Of a stretch of DNA of 64,000 nt, positions 55,229-64,000 are shown piece by piece. The stretch is taken from contig CAMLLW010000001.1 in NCBI GenBank assembly GCA_946481295.1, positions 1 through 64,000 on the forward strand. The letters run 5' to 3'. The notes under the pieces were generated by a model. It saw nothing but the letters and a program-made list of their open reading frames with translations, was not told the DNA's origin and did no database searches. This DNA is from an uncultured Clostridia bacterium (GTDB lineage Bacteria > Bacillota > Clostridia > Lachnospirales > UBA5962). The first letter of the stretch is position 1, and each line of letters begins with the position of its first letter. The translations under genes were made by a program, and so were the position numbers.

Positions 55229-56497
55229 ATGAATTATGAAGAAGCAATGGAGTATTTAAATGAAAGTTATAAGTTTTCTAAAAAATCAGGATTAGATAGA
55301 ATGATTTTTTTAATGGATTTTTTAGGAAATCCACAGGATAAACTCAAATTTATACATGTAACAGGAACTAATGGAAAAGGCTCTACATGTTCATATATAA
55401 GTAATATTTTAAAAAATTGTGGTTTAAAAGTAGGTATTTTTACATCACCTTATATACACAGATTTTCTGAAAGAATAAAAATTAATAATTTAGAAATTTC
55501 AAATGAAGAAATATCAAATTATATTTCAGAAATAGAACAAAAAACAAAAGAGTTAAATGATATTCCAACTTATTTTGAAATTTTAACTGCTATGGCTTTT
55601 TTGCATTTTAGCAGGAATAATTGTGATATTGTAGTTTTAGAAGTTGGAATAGGCGGATTATTAGATAGTACAAATATTATAAAAGACTCGGAAGTTTCTG
55701 TAATAACTAATATAGGTTTAGATCATAAAGAAATTTTAGGTGATACTATAGAAGAAATTACTAAACAAAAAGCAGGAATAATAAAACAAAATGGAAATGT
55801 AGTATTATATCCATGTGATAACTATATATCTAGTATTATTAATGAAGTGTGTCTACAAAAAAATGCAAATTTATATAAAGTAAATTTAAAAAATTTAGAG
55901 AATGTAAGATCTAGTATTTATGGGCAGGAATTTAATTATAAGGATATTAATAATATTAAAATAGGATTATTAGGAGATTATCAAATATATAATGCATTAG
56001 TAGCTATTGAAACAATAAATGTATTAATAAAAAAAGGATATAAAATAACATTAGAAAATATAAAAAATGGTTTAATTAATACTAGGTGGCCAGCTAGGTT
56101 TGAAATTTTAAATAAATCTCCAGTATTTATTTTAGATGGGGCTCATAATGGACAAGGAGTTAAAAGTTTAGTTTATAACTTAAAAAGATATTTCAATAAT
56201 AAAACTGTTATTTTTATTGTTGGAGCATTAAAAAATAAAGATTATAAGAATTTTATTGATATAACAAAGGAGATTGCAAGTATTTATTTAACTATAACTC
56301 CTAAAAGTTATAAGGCTATAGATTCTAAAACTTTAGAACAAGTTATTAAAAATAAAGGTTTAAATTCTAAAAGTTTTTATAATATAAATGATGCCATTAT
56401 ATATGCTTTAAATATATGTAATTATGAAAATATAATTTGTGCATTTGGTTCTTTATATTTAGCAGGAGATATTAGAAGTTTTTTTAACTTAAAGTAA
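55229..56497 (+). CDS. folC: folylpolyglutamate / dihydrofolate synthase
   Basis: Adds glutamate to folates (and possibly to dihydropteroate). 422 residues of the Mur-ligase fold. The P loop is GTNGKGSTCSY; FTSPYIHRFSERIKIN is the FolC signature; VVLEVGIGGLLDSTNI, then ILDGAHNGQGV complete the motifs. An upstream TTG extends the frame into the preceding gene, but ATG 55229 has AAGGAGA spaced correctly. The folate transporter gene follows, which supports the folate assignment. Confidence 0.95.
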   Translation: MNYEEAMEYLNESYKFSKKSGLDRMIFLMDFLGNPQDKLKFIHVTGTNGKGSTCSYISNILKNCGLKVGIFTSPYIHRFSERIKINNLEISNEEISNYISEIEQKTKELNDIPTYFEILTAMAFLHFSRNNCDIVVLEVGIGGLLDSTNIIKDSEVSVITNIGLDHKEILGDTIEEITKQKAGIIKQNGNVVLYPCDNYISSIINEVCLQKNANLYKVNLKNLENVRSSIYGQEFNYKDINNIKIGLLGDYQIYNALVAIETINVLIKKGYKITLENIKNGLINTRWPARFEILNKSPVFILDGAHNGQGVKSLVYNLKRYFNNKTVIFIVGALKNKDYKNFIDITKEIASIYLTITPKSYKAIDSKTLEQVIKNKGLNSKSFYNINDAIIYALNICNYENIICAFGSLYLAGDIRSFFNLK

Positions 56498-56514
56498 ATT
56501 AGAGGAATGATAAA

Positions 56515-57057
56515 ATGAAAAATTTAAATACAAAAAATCTAATAGTTATTAGTCTCTTTATAGCATTACAAGTAATACTTGGAAGAATATTTTCTATACG
56601 TACAGAATTTATAACTATAGGGTTTAGCTTTATACCACTTGCTTTATGTGGAACTATTTATGGGGGATTGATAGGAGGTATTGCTGGAGCTATATCAGAT
56701 ATTATTGGAGCTATTTTATTTCCTATAGGATCTTATTTCCCAGGTTATACATTAACTGCATTTCTAACAGGATATACTTATGGTTTTTTTATTCATAAAA
56801 AACCTATATCTATTAAAAATATTTGTATTGCAGTTATTGTTTCGGAATTATTTTTTAGTTTAATATTAAATACATATTGGATGACACTATTTAGTGGTAA
56901 TGTAATATTAAAAGTGTTACCAATAAGATTTATAAAAACAGTAATAATGATTTTTGTGAAAATTATTTCTATATATACAATTAATAAAATATTTCTTTTT
57001 AAAATATTAAATATAGATTTAAATTTTAATAATAAATATTTTATTGGGAAAAAATAA
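56515..57057 (+). CDS. folT: folate ECF transporter S component
   Basis: The substrate-binding membrane subunit of an energy-coupling-factor folate importer. 180 residues, about six membrane helices, with the N-terminal helix VISLFIALQVILGRIFSI and GFSFIPLALCGTIYGGLIGG, then the FPGYTLTAFLTGYTYGFF pattern of FolT. The shared EcfA-A'-T module is not in this window. The gene lies 17 bases after folC, so uptake and polyglutamylation (retention) of folate are co-expressed. Confidence 0.9.
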   Translation: MKNLNTKNLIVISLFIALQVILGRIFSIRTEFITIGFSFIPLALCGTIYGGLIGGIAGAISDIIGAILFPIGSYFPGYTLTAFLTGYTYGFFIHKKPISIKNICIAVIVSELFFSLILNTYWMTLFSGNVILKVLPIRFIKTVIMIFVKIISIYTINKIFLFKILNIDLNFNNKYFIGKK

Positions 57058-57086
57058 GTAAGTTTAAATTTTTTAAAATCTAATTT

Positions 57087-57132
57087 AAGTGCCTTTATTA
57101 TTATTAAATTACTAATAATATTAAAGGCACTT
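57087..57132. repeat. long inverted repeat after folT
   Basis: AAGTGCCTTTA pairs with TAAAGGCACTT, and after one mismatch seven more pairs extend the stem toward an 8-base loop. It is the most stable hairpin of this region but lacks a T tract on either side, so a simple Rho-independent terminator is not certain. It could be a transcript 3' end stabiliser. Confidence 0.7.
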
Positions 57133-58075
57133 GACGTTTTCTCAAATAAGTAGTAAAGTAATAATAATTATTAGATAACAATAATTACTATATAAGTATT
57201 ATAAAAAGTATGATATAATATATTTACAAATTAAATAAAGATACTTATTAAAATGTTATCAATAAATCCAATAAATAATATATAAAATTTATATGGGTGA
57301 AATAAAAAGTCCTAGTAGTTTAGTAAATTAAATTTTAATTTTAAAAATTAAAGTTTAAAATTTTTGGAAATTTATTTACTGTTTAATAATTGTACTATAT
57401 AAAGTGAGTTTTAATATGTAAATTTAAAAATTATGTATTTATATTATTCACTTTATTTTTATGAAAATTAATATATTATGTATTATTTTATATAAGGATT
57501 TATGAATTTATATATATTATAAAAATTTAAAACTATTTATTTAAATTTTTATATGCTAGTTTAAGAGATAATAATTTAGCTTAATAATGAAATAAATTAT
57601 TAAGTATTAATTTAAAATTTTTTATGTTAAAATGACAATAAAGGACATTTAAAACAATTTTCTTTATATATATAAAATTTATAATTTAATATTTTTAATT
57701 TTTATTAATATTTAAAAATTATTTTAATATTATAAATTATTAAATTTTTATATAAATTTTAAATTAATAATTGCTGTATTATCTTTACCAAATGATTTAA
57801 ATAATTCATTTTAATAAAAAATTTATTATATTTAGGTTTTTAATAATATTATTAAACAAACTCTAATAGACTTTAATTATATTTATAAATTTACATAATA
57901 ATATTTGTTTTTAAATATTAAAGAATATATTTGTTATAAAAAATTATTATTAATATAGATATATTAAACATATAATTTGGTACAAGAATATTATAAAATT
58001 AGTCTTCTATAACATTTATCAAGTAATAAAAGTTTATTTATAAGTAGGTTAAATAAAGTTTGTTAGGGGGGTCGC
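57133..58075 (+). other. ~940-base gene desert
   Basis: No credible gene on either strand. Composition is even more A/T than neighbours, with frequent stops in all frames. A short dyad CTTAATAAT-N7-ATTATTAAG-like sequence lies near 57580-57604. No tRNA, riboswitch, CRISPR-like repeat or IS end is seen. It ends in GTTAGGGGGGTCGC before the O-methyltransferase start. It may be a decayed gene, a long 5' leader or an unrecognised RNA. Confidence 0.55.
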
Positions 58076-58915
58076 ATGGATTATAAAAATAAAGATTTAA
58101 TTTTTGAAGCAGTTTATATTTCAAATAAAATAAATACATTTGGCAAGGATAGTATAATTTTAAAAAGTAATATTAAAAAATCTCTTGATAGAATATTAAA
58201 AGTAATAAATATCAAAGATGAAGAAAAATTTTTGAATGAAAACAAAAATAGCATCTTGATAAAGCAAAGCCAAGATCTTTACAATAAAATACTTATGTAT
58301 GAGGAAGGGTCTTTTTTTAATAAATTAACTGAAGAAGAATACTATATTTATAGTTGTTTAAATTATGATGTTTCCTACGAATATGGAGTAAATTTAGCAC
58401 AAAATATAAATTTTAGTGGTAAATCTATACTTGATATAGGAGGAAATACAGGTGGATTATGTTCTGGTATAAAATGTATTTATGAAGATTTAAATGCTGA
58501 TATTTTAGATTATCCTAATGTTTGTTATATAGGAGAGGAAATTAATAAAGAAGTTAATTTTATTAAAGGTGATTTTTTTAAACCAATAAACCTTAATAAA
58601 AATTATGATTATATTATATTATCTAATGTTTTGCATGACTGGAATGATGAAAACTGTCTTAAGATTTTAAAAAATATTTCAAATGCTACTAGTAAAAAAA
58701 GTAAAATAATAATATATGAAGATATTTTGCTTGAAGATAAAAACATTTATAATAATACAGTTCTTTATGGTCTACGTTTGTCGGTAAATGTGCCACAAGG
58801 CTGTCAGAGAACAGTTAAAGAATTTAATTATATGATAAAAGAAATATTTGGTGATAGTATTAGTATACAAAAGGTAATAAATTTTGGAGTTCATTCAGCA
58901 ATTATTGTTGTATAA
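58076..58915 (+). CDS. SAM-dependent O-methyltransferase (class I, plant-type fold)
   Basis: A 279-residue methyltransferase similar to the hydroxyindole/acetylserotonin O-methyltransferase family. A helical N-terminal region (1-110) precedes the SAM domain: motif I SILDIGGNTGGLCSG, an acidic LDYPNV, GDFFKP, then VLHDWNDENCLKIL. The last motif is the family's catalytic His-Asp region (LHDWND). Start ATG 58076 behind AGGGGGG. It directly precedes the giant activase gene (25-base gap), an unusual partner. Its substrate is unknown. Confidence 0.85.
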   Translation: MDYKNKDLIFEAVYISNKINTFGKDSIILKSNIKKSLDRILKVINIKDEEKFLNENKNSILIKQSQDLYNKILMYEEGSFFNKLTEEEYYIYSCLNYDVSYEYGVNLAQNINFSGKSILDIGGNTGGLCSGIKCIYEDLNADILDYPNVCYIGEEINKEVNFIKGDFFKPINLNKNYDYIILSNVLHDWNDENCLKILKNISNATSKKSKIIIYEDILLEDKNIYNNTVLYGLRLSVNVPQGCQRTVKEFNYMIKEIFGDSISIQKVINFGVHSAIIVV

Positions 58916-58940
58916 CATTGAAATTTTAGAGGTGACATTT

Positions 58941-61900
58941 ATGTTTAATATGGGTATAGATATTGGATCTACAACAATAAAAATAATTATTTTAGATGAA
59001 AATAATAAAATAATTTTTAATAAATACGAAAGACATTTTTCTGATATAGACAAAACACTTGTAAAAATTTTACATGAAATAGAATCTGATCTTGGGAATA
59101 TAAACTTTACTGTTAGTATAACAGGATCAGGGGGTGTATCTTTAGCTAAAGCTATAAATGTAAATTTTGTACAAGAAGTTGTAGCAGTAGCAGACGCAAT
59201 AGAATTTTTTGCTCCTAAAACAGATGTTGCTATAGAAATTGGTGGAGAAGATGCAAAATTAATTTATTTTAAAGGCGGTTTAGATCAAAGGATGAATGGT
59301 ATTTGTGCAGGTGGCACAGGTTCTTTTATAGATCAAATGGCAAATTTATTACACACAGATGCATTAGGTTTAAATGAACTAGCAAAAGGATATAAGACTA
59401 TATATCCTATAGCAGCAAGATGTGGAGTTTTTGCTAAAAGTGATATCCAACCTTTAATAAATGATGGAGTACCAAAAGAAGATTTAGCAGCATCAATTTT
59501 TGAAGCTATAGTTAATCAAACTATAAGCGGACTAGCATGTGGTAAACCTATAGAAGGTAGAGTGGCATTTTTAGGAGGACCTTTACATTTTCTATCTGAA
59601 CTTAAAAATAGATTTATAGATGTTTTAAAACTTTCAGAAGATGAAGTTATAGAAACAGAAAATTCACAATTTTTTGCTGCATTAGGTGCAGGGTTTAATA
59701 CACTTGAAAATGATAAGTATAATTTAGAAGATTTTATACAAAAAATATCATCTGCTAAAAGAGAAACAAGTGTAATAGATAGTCTTCCACCACTATTTAA
59801 TAATGAAGATGAGTATATTGAATTTGGTAAAAGACATGAAAAAAATAAAATAAATAGTGTAGAAATAAAAGATTATACAGGAGATGCATTTTTAGGAATT
59901 GATGCAGGTTCTACAACAACAAAAGTTGTTCTCGTAAGTGAAAATTGTGAAATATTATATAGTTATTATGCTAATAATGAAGGAGAACCTTTAAAAGTAG
60001 TAGCACGAGCAATGATAGATATGTACAATCATTTACATAGTGGAATAATTATACGAAGTTCTTGTGTAACAGGATATGGAGAGGCATTATTAAAGGCTGC
60101 TTTTAAGATAGATTTTGGTGAAATAGAAACTATGGCACATTATAAAGCTGCAGAATATTTTAATCCAAATGTTGATTATATTGTAGATATAGGTGGCCAA
60201 GATATAAAATGTATAAAAGTTCATAATGGTATAATAGATAATATAATTCTTAATGAAGCTTGTTCAGCAGGCTGTGGATCATTTATAGAAACATTTGCAA
60301 AATCTCTTAATTTATCAGTACAAGATTTTGCTAGAGAAGCATTATATGCTAAAAATCCTGTTAATTTAGGATCTAGATGTACGGTTTTTATGAATTCTAG
60401 AGTAAAACAAGCTCAAAAAGAAGGTGCATCTGTTGCGGATATATCATCTGGACTTGCATATTCTGTAGTTAAAAATGCTTTACAAAAGGTAATAAAAATA
60501 CCTGATTTAGGAGAAGTAGGTAAAAATATAGTAGTTCAAGGTGGTACATTTTACAATAATGCTGTTTTACGTGCCTTTGAAAAAGTTATTAATTGTAATG
60601 TAACAAGGACTAATATATCAGGATTAATGGGAGCTTTTGGAGCAGGATTAATAGCTAAAAATAAATATAAAGAAGGTTTTAAAACTACTCTATATAATAA
60701 AAATGAAATTGAAAATTTAACTGTAGAAACATCATTTGTAAGATGCGGAAAATGTACAAATAATTGTTTATTAACAATAAATAAATTTTCTGATAACAGC
60801 AAATTTATAACAGGTAATAGATGTGAAAAAGGTTTAGGTATAACAGAGAAAAAAACAGAAGTACCTAATTTATATGAATTTAAATATAATAGATTATTTT
60901 CTTACTATAAACCTTTACCAAAAGATAAAGCTATTAATGGAGTAGTAGGTATACCAAGAGTTTTAAATATGTATGAAGATTATCCTCTTTGGTTTACATT
61001 TTTCACAGAGTTAGGATATAGTGTAAAACTATCACCAAAATCAAGTAAAAAAATATATGAAAAAGGAATAAGTTCCATACCTAGTGAAACAGCATGTTAT
61101 CCTGCAAAACTTGTTCATGGGCATATAGAATATTTAATTGAAGCAGGAGTTAAATTTATTTTTTATCCTTCTGTAGCTTATGAATATAATGAAATAGAAG
61201 GTACTAGCAATTGCTATAACTGTCCTATAGTAACTTCTTATTCTGAGAACATAAAAAATAATATAGATAGTATTGTTAATGGAGATATAGAATTTAAAAA
61301 TCCATTTTTAAGCTTAGCAGATAAAAAATCACTAAAAAAACGTTTAATTGAAGAATTTAGCTTTTTAAATTCTACAGATGTTTCCAATGCTGTAGATAAA
61401 GCATGGGAAGAACAAGAAAATTTTAGAAAGTGTATTCAAAGAAAAGGTGAAGAAACTTTAGAATATTTACAAAAAAATAATTTACAAGGAATAGTTTTAG
61501 CAGGTAGACCTTATCATGTAGATCCAGAAATAAATCATGGTATACCTGAACTTATAACAAGTTATAATATGGCTGTATTAACAGAAGACAGTATATCACA
61601 TTTAGATAATAAAGATAGTAAGAAGGTAGGCGTTGTAGATCAGTGGACATATCATTCAAGATTATATGCTGCAGCAAATTTTGTTAAAGATAGTCCAAAC
61701 TTAAACTTTATACAATTAAATTCTTTTGGATGTGGTTTAGATGCAATAACTGTTGATGAAGTTAATGAAATTTTATCTAAAGGACATAAGATAAATACAG
61801 TTTTAAAAATTGATGAAATAAGTAATTTAGGTTCAATAAAAATTAGAATAAGATCTTTACTTGTTGCTATAGAAGAAGGTAAAAATATAAATAAAGATAA

Positions 61901-63221
61901 AGTTGATTTGCAAGAAAGAGAACGTCCTATATTTGAAAAAGGAATGAAAGAGACACATACAATTTTATGCCCTCAAATGTCTCCAATACATTTTGATTTA
62001 TTAAAAGAGGCATTTACAAGTACAGGTTATAATTTAGTTTTAATAAATTCAGAAGCTAAAGATGTTGTAGAATTAGGATTAAAATATGTGAATAATGATA
62101 CTTGCTATCCTGCAATTGTAGTAATAGGACAAATAGTAGATGAGCTTTTAAATGGTGGACATGATTTAAGTAAAACTTCTATTTTAATGAGCCAAACAGG
62201 TGGTGGATGTAGATCAACTAATTATATGTCACTAATTAGAAAGACTCTTAAAAAATTAAATTTAGAGCATATTCCTGTTATAAGTATAAGTACAGCAGGG
62301 CTAGAAAAAAATCCTGGTTTTAATTACACTCCAGAACTTTTAAATAGAGCTTTACAAGCTGTTATTTATGGTGATCTTTTTATGAAAGTTCTATATAAAA
62401 CAAGACCCTATGAGATGGTAGAAAATTCTGCTAATGAACTTTATGAAAAATGGAATGAAATTTGTAAGAAATCTTTACAAAATGGTTCTTTAAAAGAATT
62501 TAAACAAAATGTAAGGAATATAGTTCAAGAATTTGATGAATTAGAACTAAAAGATATTAGTAAGCCAGTTGTAGCTGTAGTTGGTGAAATTTTAATAAAA
62601 TTCCATACTTCTGCAAATAATAATTTAGTAGGGATATTAGAAAATGAAGGTTTAGAAGTTGTATTACCTGGACTCTTAAATTTCTTATATTATTGTTTAT
62701 ATAATACTACATATCATGAAAAGTATTTTGGAGATAAAAAATATAAAACTGTAATCTCTAATGTGGGAATAAAGTTTTTAGAATCTTATCAATCTGTTGC
62801 TAATAAAGCATTAAAAAATAGTAAAAGATTTACACCAGATGAGGATATTAGAAAACTTGGAAGTATGACAGAGTCTTTAGTATCCTTAGGAAATCAAACT
62901 GGTGAAGGATGGCTTTTAGCTGCTGAAGTATTAGAATCTATGGAAAATGGTATTCAAAACTTTGTTTTTGCTCAACCTTTTGGATGTTTACCAAATCATA
63001 TAATTGCAAAAGGTATTGTAAAAGAAATTAAAAAGAAATCTCCTTTTGTAAATATTGTATCTATAGATTATGATGCTAGTGCTAGTGAAGTAAATCAATT
63101 AAACAGAATAAAACTTATGGCTTCTGTAGCACATAAAAATTTAAACAGAAGTTTTAAAGATATTAAAGTAAAGAAAAATGTAACAAAAATAAAAGGACAT
63201 GTTTTACAATATCAAAAATAA
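58941..63221 (+). CDS. giant fused 2-hydroxyacyl-CoA dehydratase activase-like protein
   Basis: A 1426-residue ATP-dependent iron-sulfur protein. Two BadF/BadG/BcrA/BcrD ASKHA ATPase domains lie in tandem (about 1-265, GIDIGSTTIKI; about 300-590, GIDAGSTTTKVV), each with cluster-type Cys (GICAGGTGSF with ARCGVF; ACSAGCGSF with SRCTVF). A four-Cys motif (RCGKCTNNC...NRCEKG, about 600-640) and DUF2229-type domain (GIPRVLNMYEDYPLWFTFF, about 680-900) follow. The C-terminal third resembles hydroxyacyl-CoA dehydratase subunits (GGGCRSTNYMSLIRKTLKK; FGCLPNHIIAKG). This activase-related family is widespread in Clostridia, but its physiological substrate is unknown. The frame opens at 58884, but ATG 58941 has GAGGTGA. 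Confidence 0.9.
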   Translation: MFNMGIDIGSTTIKIIILDENNKIIFNKYERHFSDIDKTLVKILHEIESDLGNINFTVSITGSGGVSLAKAINVNFVQEVVAVADAIEFFAPKTDVAIEIGGEDAKLIYFKGGLDQRMNGICAGGTGSFIDQMANLLHTDALGLNELAKGYKTIYPIAARCGVFAKSDIQPLINDGVPKEDLAASIFEAIVNQTISGLACGKPIEGRVAFLGGPLHFLSELKNRFIDVLKLSEDEVIETENSQFFAALGAGFNTLENDKYNLEDFIQKISSAKRETSVIDSLPPLFNNEDEYIEFGKRHEKNKINSVEIKDYTGDAFLGIDAGSTTTKVVLVSENCEILYSYYANNEGEPLKVVARAMIDMYNHLHSGIIIRSSCVTGYGEALLKAAFKIDFGEIETMAHYKAAEYFNPNVDYIVDIGGQDIKCIKVHNGIIDNIILNEACSAGCGSFIETFAKSLNLSVQDFAREALYAKNPVNLGSRCTVFMNSRVKQAQKEGASVADISSGLAYSVVKNALQKVIKIPDLGEVGKNIVVQGGTFYNNAVLRAFEKVINCNVTRTNISGLMGAFGAGLIAKNKYKEGFKTTLYNKNEIENLTVETSFVRCGKCTNNCLLTINKFSDNSKFITGNRCEKGLGITEKKTEVPNLYEFKYNRLFSYYKPLPKDKAINGVVGIPRVLNMYEDYPLWFTFFTELGYSVKLSPKSSKKIYEKGISSIPSETACYPAKLVHGHIEYLIEAGVKFIFYPSVAYEYNEIEGTSNCYNCPIVTSYSENIKNNIDSIVNGDIEFKNPFLSLADKKSLKKRLIEEFSFLNSTDVSNAVDKAWEEQENFRKCIQRKGEETLEYLQKNNLQGIVLAGRPYHVDPEINHGIPELITSYNMAVLTEDSISHLDNKDSKKVGVVDQWTYHSRLYAAANFVKDSPNLNFIQLNSFGCGLDAITVDEVNEILSKGHKINTVLKIDEISNLGSIKIRIRSLLVAIEEGKNINKDKVDLQERERPIFEKGMKETHTILCPQMSPIHFDLLKEAFTSTGYNLVLINSEAKDVVELGLKYVNNDTCYPAIVVIGQIVDELLNGGHDLSKTSILMSQTGGGCRSTNYMSLIRKTLKKLNLEHIPVISISTAGLEKNPGFNYTPELLNRALQAVIYGDLFMKVLYKTRPYEMVENSANELYEKWNEICKKSLQNGSLKEFKQNVRNIVQEFDELELKDISKPVVAVVGEILIKFHTSANNNLVGILENEGLEVVLPGLLNFLYYCLYNTTYHEKYFGDKKYKTVISNVGIKFLESYQSVANKALKNSKRFTPDEDIRKLGSMTESLVSLGNQTGEGWLLAAEVLESMENGIQNFVFAQPFGCLPNHIIAKGIVKEIKKKSPFVNIVSIDYDASASEVNQLNRIKLMASVAHKNLNRSFKDIKVKKNVTKIKGHVLQYQK

Positions 63222-63225
63222 ATTG

Positions 63226-63256
63226 CAGAATGCAAAATGCATTCTGTTTTTTATTA
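63226..63256 (+). terminator. terminator of the activase gene
   Basis: CAGAATGCA / TGCATTCTG, a 9-bp perfect stem with a 3-base loop and a T-rich tail. Confidence 0.9.
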
Positions 63257-63307
63257 GAAAAATAAGTTATAATGTAGCTTACATAAATTTTTTAGGAGTG
63301 TATTGTA

Positions 63308-64000
63308 TTGGAATCTTATACAAGTTTTGCAAAAGTATACGATCTTTTTATGAATGAAGTGCCATACGATTTATGGGTAGATTATATAGAAGAAATATGG
63401 AAAAAATATAACGTAAAACCAAATCTAGTTTTAGATCTTGGATGTGGTACAGGAAATATAACATGTAGATTAAGTCAAAAAGGTTATAATATGATAGGAT
63501 TAGATCTTTCTAATGAAATGTTAGTAGAAGCAAAACAAAAAGCTGATGAACTTTGCCAAAATATTTTATTTTTAGAACAGGATATGAAAGAACTTAATTT
63601 ATATGAAACTGTAGAAAGTTGTATTTGTACGTGTGACTGTCTTAATTATATTTTAGAAGAAGATGAATTATTAGAAGTATTTAACTGTGTAAATAAATAT
63701 TTAGATACTAATGGAATTTTTATTTTTGATATTAATACAGAGTATAAATTTAAAAATATTTTATCATCTAATTCTTTTTGTAGTGTAGAAGAAAATGCAA
63801 GTTATATTTGGGAAAATTATTATTATGATAATGAAAAAATAAATGAATATTATTTGAATTTTTTTATTAAAGATAAAGATTCAAATAAGTATAGTAGATA
63901 TGAAGAATGCCACTATCAAAAAGCGTATAGTATAAATAATATTTTATATTTACTAAAAAAGGCTAATTTAAAAATATTAGATGTTTACAATGCTTTTTCA
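63308..64000 (+). CDS. class I SAM-dependent methyltransferase (partial, runs off window)
   Basis: 231 residues are visible; the 3' end lies outside. The start is TTG at 63308 behind TTAGGAGTG. It opens with ESYTSFAKVYDLFMNEVPYDLW, typical of YqeM-like small methyltransferases (quoted here only by its core SFAKVYDLFM). Motif I is VLDLGCGTGNITCRL, motif II GLDLSNEM and the late strand GIFIFDINTEYKF. A TATAAT at 63268-63273 may be its -10. The substrate is unknown. Confidence 0.88.
   Translation, partial: MESYTSFAKVYDLFMNEVPYDLWVDYIEEIWKKYNVKPNLVLDLGCGTGNITCRLSQKGYNMIGLDLSNEMLVEAKQKADELCQNILFLEQDMKELNLYETVESCICTCDCLNYILEEDELLEVFNCVNKYLDTNGIFIFDINTEYKFKNILSSNSFCSVEENASYIWENYYYDNEKINEYYLNFFIKDKDSNKYSRYEECHYQKAYSINNILYLLKKANLKILDVYNAFS

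Noticed and set aside
57133-58075. CRISPR array, insertion sequence or prophage remnant in the gene desert
   Set aside because: No regularly spaced repeats, no terminal inverted repeats with target duplications and no recombinase-like reading frame are visible.

Overview
The window reads as one continuous stretch of chromosome from a very AT-rich (about one quarter G+C by eye, not computed) anaerobic, low-GC Gram-positive bacterium of the class Clostridia. Evidence for this is pyruvate formate-lyase with its activase, a methylaspartate lyase / class I fumarase pair, a Ser T-box leader, WalRK with YycH/YycI-like partners, two sporulation-type membrane proteins (SpoVB-like and YtvI-like), an S-layer-homology protein and many TTG/GTG starts behind strong Shine-Dalgarno sequences. 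Small families that I recognise from memory (DUF3881, DUF6145) are typical of Lachnospirales, so a low-GC member of that order is my best guess. I cannot name a species. No phage, transposase, CRISPR array or integrase is visible.

Layout. 1-270: the end of an rRNA operon (5S 3' end, tRNA-Cys, tRNA-fMet, terminator). 287-5766: orphan sensor kinase, RlmM-like rRNA methyltransferase, T-box-controlled serS and a DUF3881 protein. 5784-8790: pflB-pflA on the minus strand. 9103-14794: DNA glycosylase, ispD, rnhA, a cold-shock gene, typA and a SpoVB-type flippase, followed by tRNA-Arg(CCU). 15041-19465: a heterodimeric ABC exporter facing a MerR regulator, with a textbook 19-bp-spacer MerR promoter between them. 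19593-24554: PTS IICB permease, YtvI-like protein and an NfeD-flotillin pair. 24638-29240: DUF6145 gene, dus, an unknown gene, greA and lysS. 29466-36480: two membrane proteins, cdaA, cdaR, then glmM-glmS, which is the c-di-AMP / amino-sugar block. 36598-42895: mtnN, ispE, a FadR-type GntR regulator, an SLH protein and a LysM-G5-M23 peptidase. 42980-50961: MA-like metallopeptidase, walR-walK, a secreted Ig-like protein, yycH-like and yycI-like genes, murA and rlmH. 51338-57057: methylaspartate ammonia-lyase, class I fumarase alpha and beta (probably mesaconase), a FUSC-HutD fusion, folC and folT. 57058-58075: about 1 kb with no gene. 58076-64000: an O-methyltransferase, a giant fused 2-hydroxyacyl-CoA-dehydratase-type activase and a SAM methyltransferase cut by the window end.

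How the genes work together. The central themes are cell-envelope synthesis and its surveillance (cdaA/cdaR with glmM/glmS, murA, the WalRK system, M23 and SLH proteins, SpoVB-type flippase) and anaerobic fermentation (PFL; the 3-methylaspartate branch of glutamate fermentation, with a HutD domain that hints at a histidine-to-glutamate link). The most interesting items are the FUSC-HutD fusion in the methylaspartate cluster, the MerR operator/promoter, a perfect WalR box directly behind walK, the two uncharacterised membrane proteins ahead of cdaA, and the O-methyltransferase/giant activase pair behind a 1-kb gene desert.
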